A program made the position numbers and the translations under genes. A DNA stretch of 64,000 nucleotides from Streptomyces sp. S.PNR 29 (GTDB taxonomy: Bacteria; Actinomycetota; Actinomycetes; Streptomycetales; Streptomycetaceae), in NCBI RefSeq assembly GCF_030386795.1, contig NZ_JANUQM010000001.1, positions 890,254-954,253 of the forward strand. The letters are read 5' to 3'. This document shows, piece by piece, positions 61,140 to 64,000 of the stretch. The notes beneath the pieces are model-generated. The model did no database searches, was not told the DNA's origin, and saw only the letters and a list, made by a program, of their open reading frames with translations. The first letter of the stretch is position 1, and the number at the start of each line of letters is the position of its first letter.

Positions 61140-61918
61140 CCAGCACCACGGCCGTCCCCTACCGCGTCACCCCCACTCGCGTCCTGCGCTCCGAATGGCA
61201 CAAGCTCTGGACCCTGCGCTCCACCTGGATCACTCTCATCGCGACGAGCGTCCTGACCCTCGCCATGGGCCTGGGCCTCGCCGCGTCCTACGACGGCAGC
61301 GGCGAGGGGCAACTGGACACGGTCGTGTTCGTCCTCCTCGGCACCCAGTTCGCCACGGTCAACCTCGGCGTCCTCGGCATCCTGGCCACCGCCGGCGAGT
61401 ACTCGACAGGCCAGGTCCGCGCCACCATGACAGCGGTCCCCCGCCGCCTGCCCGTCCTGTGGTCCAAGGCGGCAGTGCTGGCCGCCGTCTCCTTCGCCCT
61501 GTGCCTGTGGACCAACCTCCTCACCTTCCCGCTGGCCCAGTCCTTCCTGGACGGCACCGACCAGTCCGCCGCCCTAGGCGACCCCGGCGTCCTGCGCGCC
61601 CTCGCCGGCAACGCGGCCGGCCTCACCCTCCTCGCCGTAACAGCCCTCGCCATCGGCGCCCTCGCCCGCTCGATCCCCATCGCCGTAGGCGTGTTCATCG
61701 GCCTCGTGATGATCCTCCCGGAAGTGCTGGCCATGCTCCCGTACGACATCGTCGACGACGCCGTCCGCTACTTCCCCGGCAACGCCCTGACGGCTCTCAC
61801 CACCGCCCAGCCCCAGCCGGGCCAGGCGTCACCCGGCACGGCCCTGCTGGCCCTGCTCCTGTGGACGGCGGCGACGCTGGCGCTGGCCGCGGCGACCCTG
61901 AGGCGACGGGACGTATGA
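61136..61918 (+). CDS. ABC exporter permease (ABC-2-like)
   Basis: A 260-residue permease with six helices. It begins with the common 'VLRSEWHKLWTLRSTWITLI' element of Streptomyces ABC-2 permeases, contains 'GILATAGEYSTGQVRATMTAVPRR' as the coupling segment, and ends with helix 'LLALLLWTAATLALAAATL' and an RRRDV tail. It pairs with the upstream ATPase. The sensor kinase gene follows by 37 bases; the exporter may be controlled by it. Confidence 0.92.
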   Translation: MTSTTAVPYRVTPTRVLRSEWHKLWTLRSTWITLIATSVLTLAMGLGLAASYDGSGEGQLDTVVFVLLGTQFATVNLGVLGILATAGEYSTGQVRATMTAVPRRLPVLWSKAAVLAAVSFALCLWTNLLTFPLAQSFLDGTDQSAALGDPGVLRALAGNAAGLTLLAVTALAIGALARSIPIAVGVFIGLVMILPEVLAMLPYDIVDDAVRYFPGNALTALTTAQPQPGQASPGTALLALLLWTAATLALAAATLRRRDV

Positions 61919-61955
61919 CACCACGGTGTTCTCAGCATCCCGCGAAGACCGGACG

Positions 61956-63200
61956 ATGGACCCCGTGACCGAAGACCGGGCGGCCGAGCCCCTCACCGAG
62001 CACGTCCAGCGCATCACCAAGCGGGTGCGCGCCCTCGACCGGCGCCACCCGCTCCTGTGGGACCTGCACCTGACCGGTTTCTGGGTGACGGCCGCCCTGA
62101 TCGACTACGTCGGCGACGGCTGGCGCAACATCGCCCACAACGTGGACGTCCCCGGCTGGCTCCTGCTCGCACTGAGCCTCGGCTTCTCGGTCCCCCTCCT
62201 CTGGCGGCGCAGCCACCCCCGGGCCACTCTCATCGCCATGGCACCGGTGGCCCTGGTCAACGCGTGGACGGGCGCCGCCCTCCAGGCTGCCCTGCTCCAG
62301 CTGCTCGTCGTCTTCCACATAGCCCTGCGCCGGCCGCTGCGGACGCTGTGGTGGGCGGCGGCCCTGGTGGTCGCCCCGGTGCTCGTGACAGTGGCCCGCT
62401 ACGGGGAGGGCACCTGGGACCAGCAGATCGGCTCGCGAGTGCTGTCCCTCGCCGTCGCGGCACTCATCGGCATCACCGTGCGCACCCGCCGCAACTACAC
62501 CGAAGCCCTCGAAGACCGCGCCCGCCGCCTGGAGATCGAACGCGACCAGCAGGCCCAGCTCGCCGCCGCCGCCGAACGCGCCCGCATCGCCCGCGAGATG
62601 CACGACATCATCGGCCACAACCTCTCCGTCATCACGGGCCTGGCCGACGGCGGCAGGTACGCGGCCACCAAGTCCCCCGAACGCGCCGCGCAGGCCCTCG
62701 ACGCCATCGCCACCACCAGCCGCCAGGCCATGGGCGAACTACGCCGCCTCCTGGACATCCTGCGCGAGGAGAAGAACGAGAACCAGGCCGAACTGACGCC
62801 TCAGCCCACCCTCACCGACCTCGACCAGCTCATCAACGGCGTCCGCTCCGCCGGCCTTCCCGTCCGCACCACCGTCCACGGTCGCCCCGCCCTCTCCCCG
62901 GGCCGCCAGCTCACCGTGTACCGAGTCGTCCAGGAAGCCCTCACCAACACGCTGAAGCACGCCGGCCCCGACGCCACCGCGGAGATAGACCTCTCGCACG
63001 AGCCCGGAGGCGCCGTCACCCTCACGATCACCGACACCGGCCACGGCACCCCGCCCGCTTCCCTGTCCGACGGCCGCGGTCTCCCCGGAATGCGCGAACG
63101 AACCGCCCTGTACGGCGGCACACTTGAGGCAGGTCCCCGCCCGCACCCGGAGCAGGGCTGGCGCGTCCGTTTACACCTCCCGGAGGAACCCCCGCAGTGA
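61956..63200 (+). CDS. NarL-type sensor histidine kinase
   Basis: A 414-residue kinase. The N-terminal 180 residues contain about four to five helices ('LTGFWVTAALIDYVGDGW' first) with very little external sequence, so it probably senses within the membrane. The HisKA_3 helix has His216 in 'REMHDIIGHNLSVI'; the ATPase domain has 'QEALTNTLKHA' and 'DTGHGTP' and 'GLPGMRERTALYGG'. ATG 61956 is chosen; a GTG at 61926 adds ten residues and lacks a ribosome site. The stop overlaps the response regulator gene. Location next to an ABC exporter suggests sensing of membrane-active compounds. Confidence 0.93.
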   Translation: MDPVTEDRAAEPLTEHVQRITKRVRALDRRHPLLWDLHLTGFWVTAALIDYVGDGWRNIAHNVDVPGWLLLALSLGFSVPLLWRRSHPRATLIAMAPVALVNAWTGAALQAALLQLLVVFHIALRRPLRTLWWAAALVVAPVLVTVARYGEGTWDQQIGSRVLSLAVAALIGITVRTRRNYTEALEDRARRLEIERDQQAQLAAAAERARIAREMHDIIGHNLSVITGLADGGRYAATKSPERAAQALDAIATTSRQAMGELRRLLDILREEKNENQAELTPQPTLTDLDQLINGVRSAGLPVRTTVHGRPALSPGRQLTVYRVVQEALTNTLKHAGPDATAEIDLSHEPGGAVTLTITDTGHGTPPASLSDGRGLPGMRERTALYGGTLEAGPRPHPEQGWRVRLHLPEEPPQ

Positions 63201-63868
63201 CCACCGTCCTCATCGCCGATGACCAGCCCCTCCAGCGCTTCGGCTTCCGGATGCTCCTGGAGAGCCAGGACGACATGACGGTCCTGGGCGAGGCGGCGGG
63301 CGGCAGCGAAGCCGTCCGTATGGCGACCGAGCTCCACCCGGACGTGGTCCTGATGGACGTCCGCATGCCCGGCCTCGACGGCATCGAGGCCACCCGCCGC
63401 ATCGCCGCCGCGGGCGACCGCACCAGGGTCCTGATCATGACCACCTTCGACCTCGACGAGTACGCCTACGCCGGCCTCCGCGCAGGCGCCTCCGGTTTCC
63501 TGGTCAAGGACGCCCAGCCCGAGGAACTCCTCGCCGGCATCCGCGCGGTGGCGACCGGCGACGCGGTGGTGGCCCCCAGCCTCACCCGCCGTCTCCTCGA
63601 CGCGTATGTCCACCACCTGCCGACCGGAGCCTCGACCGAGGCGACGGTTCCGGAAGACCCCCGCCTGGCCTCCCTCACCGACCGCGAACGGGAAATCCTC
63701 ACGGTCATCGGCAAGGGCTGGACGAACACAGAGATAGCCACCCGCCTCCACCTGGCCGAATCGACGGTGAAAACCCACGTGGGCCGCGTCCTCGCCAAGA
63801 CCGGCTCCCGTGACCGCATCCAGGCGGTGATCCTGGCGTACGACACGAAGCTGGTACAGCCGTCCTGA
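63197..63868 (+). CDS. NarL/LuxR-family response regulator
   Basis: A 223-residue regulator: receiver domain with Asp54 in 'VVLMDVRMPGLDG' and Lys in 'GFLVKDAQ', a short linker, and a LuxR-type helix-turn-helix ('LTDREREILTVIGKGWTNTEIATRLHLAESTVKTHV'). It starts at GTG 63197 within the kinase stop. It most likely activates the upstream ABC exporter genes. A perfect 15-base hairpin follows the gene. Confidence 0.95.
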   Translation: MTTVLIADDQPLQRFGFRMLLESQDDMTVLGEAAGGSEAVRMATELHPDVVLMDVRMPGLDGIEATRRIAAAGDRTRVLIMTTFDLDEYAYAGLRAGASGFLVKDAQPEELLAGIRAVATGDAVVAPSLTRRLLDAYVHHLPTGASTEATVPEDPRLASLTDREREILTVIGKGWTNTEIATRLHLAESTVKTHVGRVLAKTGSRDRIQAVILAYDTKLVQPS

Positions 63869-63873
63869 AAAGC

Positions 63874-63907
63874 AGAAAGGCCCACACCTTACGGTGTGGG
63901 CCTTTCT
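63874..63907. terminator. Bidirectional terminator between response regulator and rRNA operon
   Basis: Perfect 15-base arms (63874-63888, 63893-63907) with a four-base loop lie between the convergent response regulator gene and the 5S rRNA gene. The minus-strand reading continues GCTTTTC, so it is also the rRNA operon terminator. Confidence 0.9.
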
Positions 63908-63915
63908 CAATATTT

Positions 63916-64000
63916 GTTCGGCGGCGTCCTACTCTCCCACAGGGTCCCCCCTGCAGTACCATCGGCGCTGTAAGGCTTAGCTTCCGGGTTCGGAATGTAA
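63916..64000 (-). rRNA. rrf: 5S ribosomal RNA (3' part, cut by window)
   Basis: On the minus strand the sequence reads TTACATTCCGAACCCGGAAG, continues CTAAGCCTTACAGCGCCGAT and ends near GACGCCGCCGAAC, which matches the 3' two-thirds of Streptomyces 5S rRNA (about 120 bases). The 5' third lies beyond the right edge, so a 16S-23S-5S operon transcribed leftward is expected there. Confidence 0.95.

Overview
The window is chromosomal DNA of a Streptomyces species. Supporting this are the very high GC content with GC-rich third codon positions, frequent GTG/TTG starts, ATGA/GTGA start-stop overlaps, mycothiol synthase, GlnR, DUF397/XRE pairs, and a gene order (glnR, LacI regulator, HtrA-type protease, two-component system, 5'-nucleotidase, mshD, ppk, pstSCAB, pit, csoR, type IV secretion-like genes) that I recall from the S. 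coelicolor chromosome around SCO4126-SCO4168. That match is from memory, not a search.

Layout. Positions 1-7366 (mostly minus strand) hold two anchored proteins of unknown function, a DsrE-like protein, a VOC protein, DUF3099 and DUF1416 proteins, a thiosulfate sulfurtransferase preceded by a 26-codon Cys-containing leader peptide, an LmeA-like protein, a membrane protein, a MoaD/ThiS-like protein and an alpha/beta hydrolase. Positions 7538-16678 (plus) hold glnR, a LacI regulator, an HtrA-like protease, an OmpR/HK two-component pair, a ribbon-helix-helix protein with repeated operator-like sites, a DUF4097 protein and a DrrAB-type ABC exporter. Positions 16700-24300 look accessory: an XRE/DUF397 pair bracketed by two similar hairpins, a serine hydrolase + DUF4097 operon divergent from a regulator, a secreted protein that may be aerolysin-like, and a pectate lyase-pectinesterase fusion.

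Positions 24300-43730 are dominated by phosphate metabolism: secreted 5'-nucleotidase, polyphosphate kinase overlapping a CHAD-domain gene, a Nudix hydrolase, the pstSCAB transporter with an upstream PHO box, and a Pit transporter with its DUF47 partner. mshD, a TetR/membrane-protein pair and a GntR-ABC operon are interspersed. The 900 bp between pstB and pit is non-coding and rich in repeats. Positions 43900-52000 hold csoR with its operator, several small proteins, a lipoprotein, a FAD oxidoreductase, a PAP2 phosphatase, a transglycosylase-NlpC/P60 wall hydrolase and two secreted proteases.

Positions 52473-59581 form a compact plus-strand operon encoding a reduced type IV secretion-like machine: small VirB2-like membrane protein, TcpC/VirB8-like protein, VirB6/TrbL-like protein, SCO6880-family protein, VirB4-like ATPase, and a VirD4/TraG-like protein that lacks a Walker A motif. 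No relaxase, integrase or replication gene lies nearby, so it looks like a resident chromosomal system. The window ends with a GNAT gene, an ABC exporter with a NarL-type two-component pair, a bidirectional terminator and the 3' part of a 5S rRNA gene, so an rRNA operon on the minus strand enters from the right.
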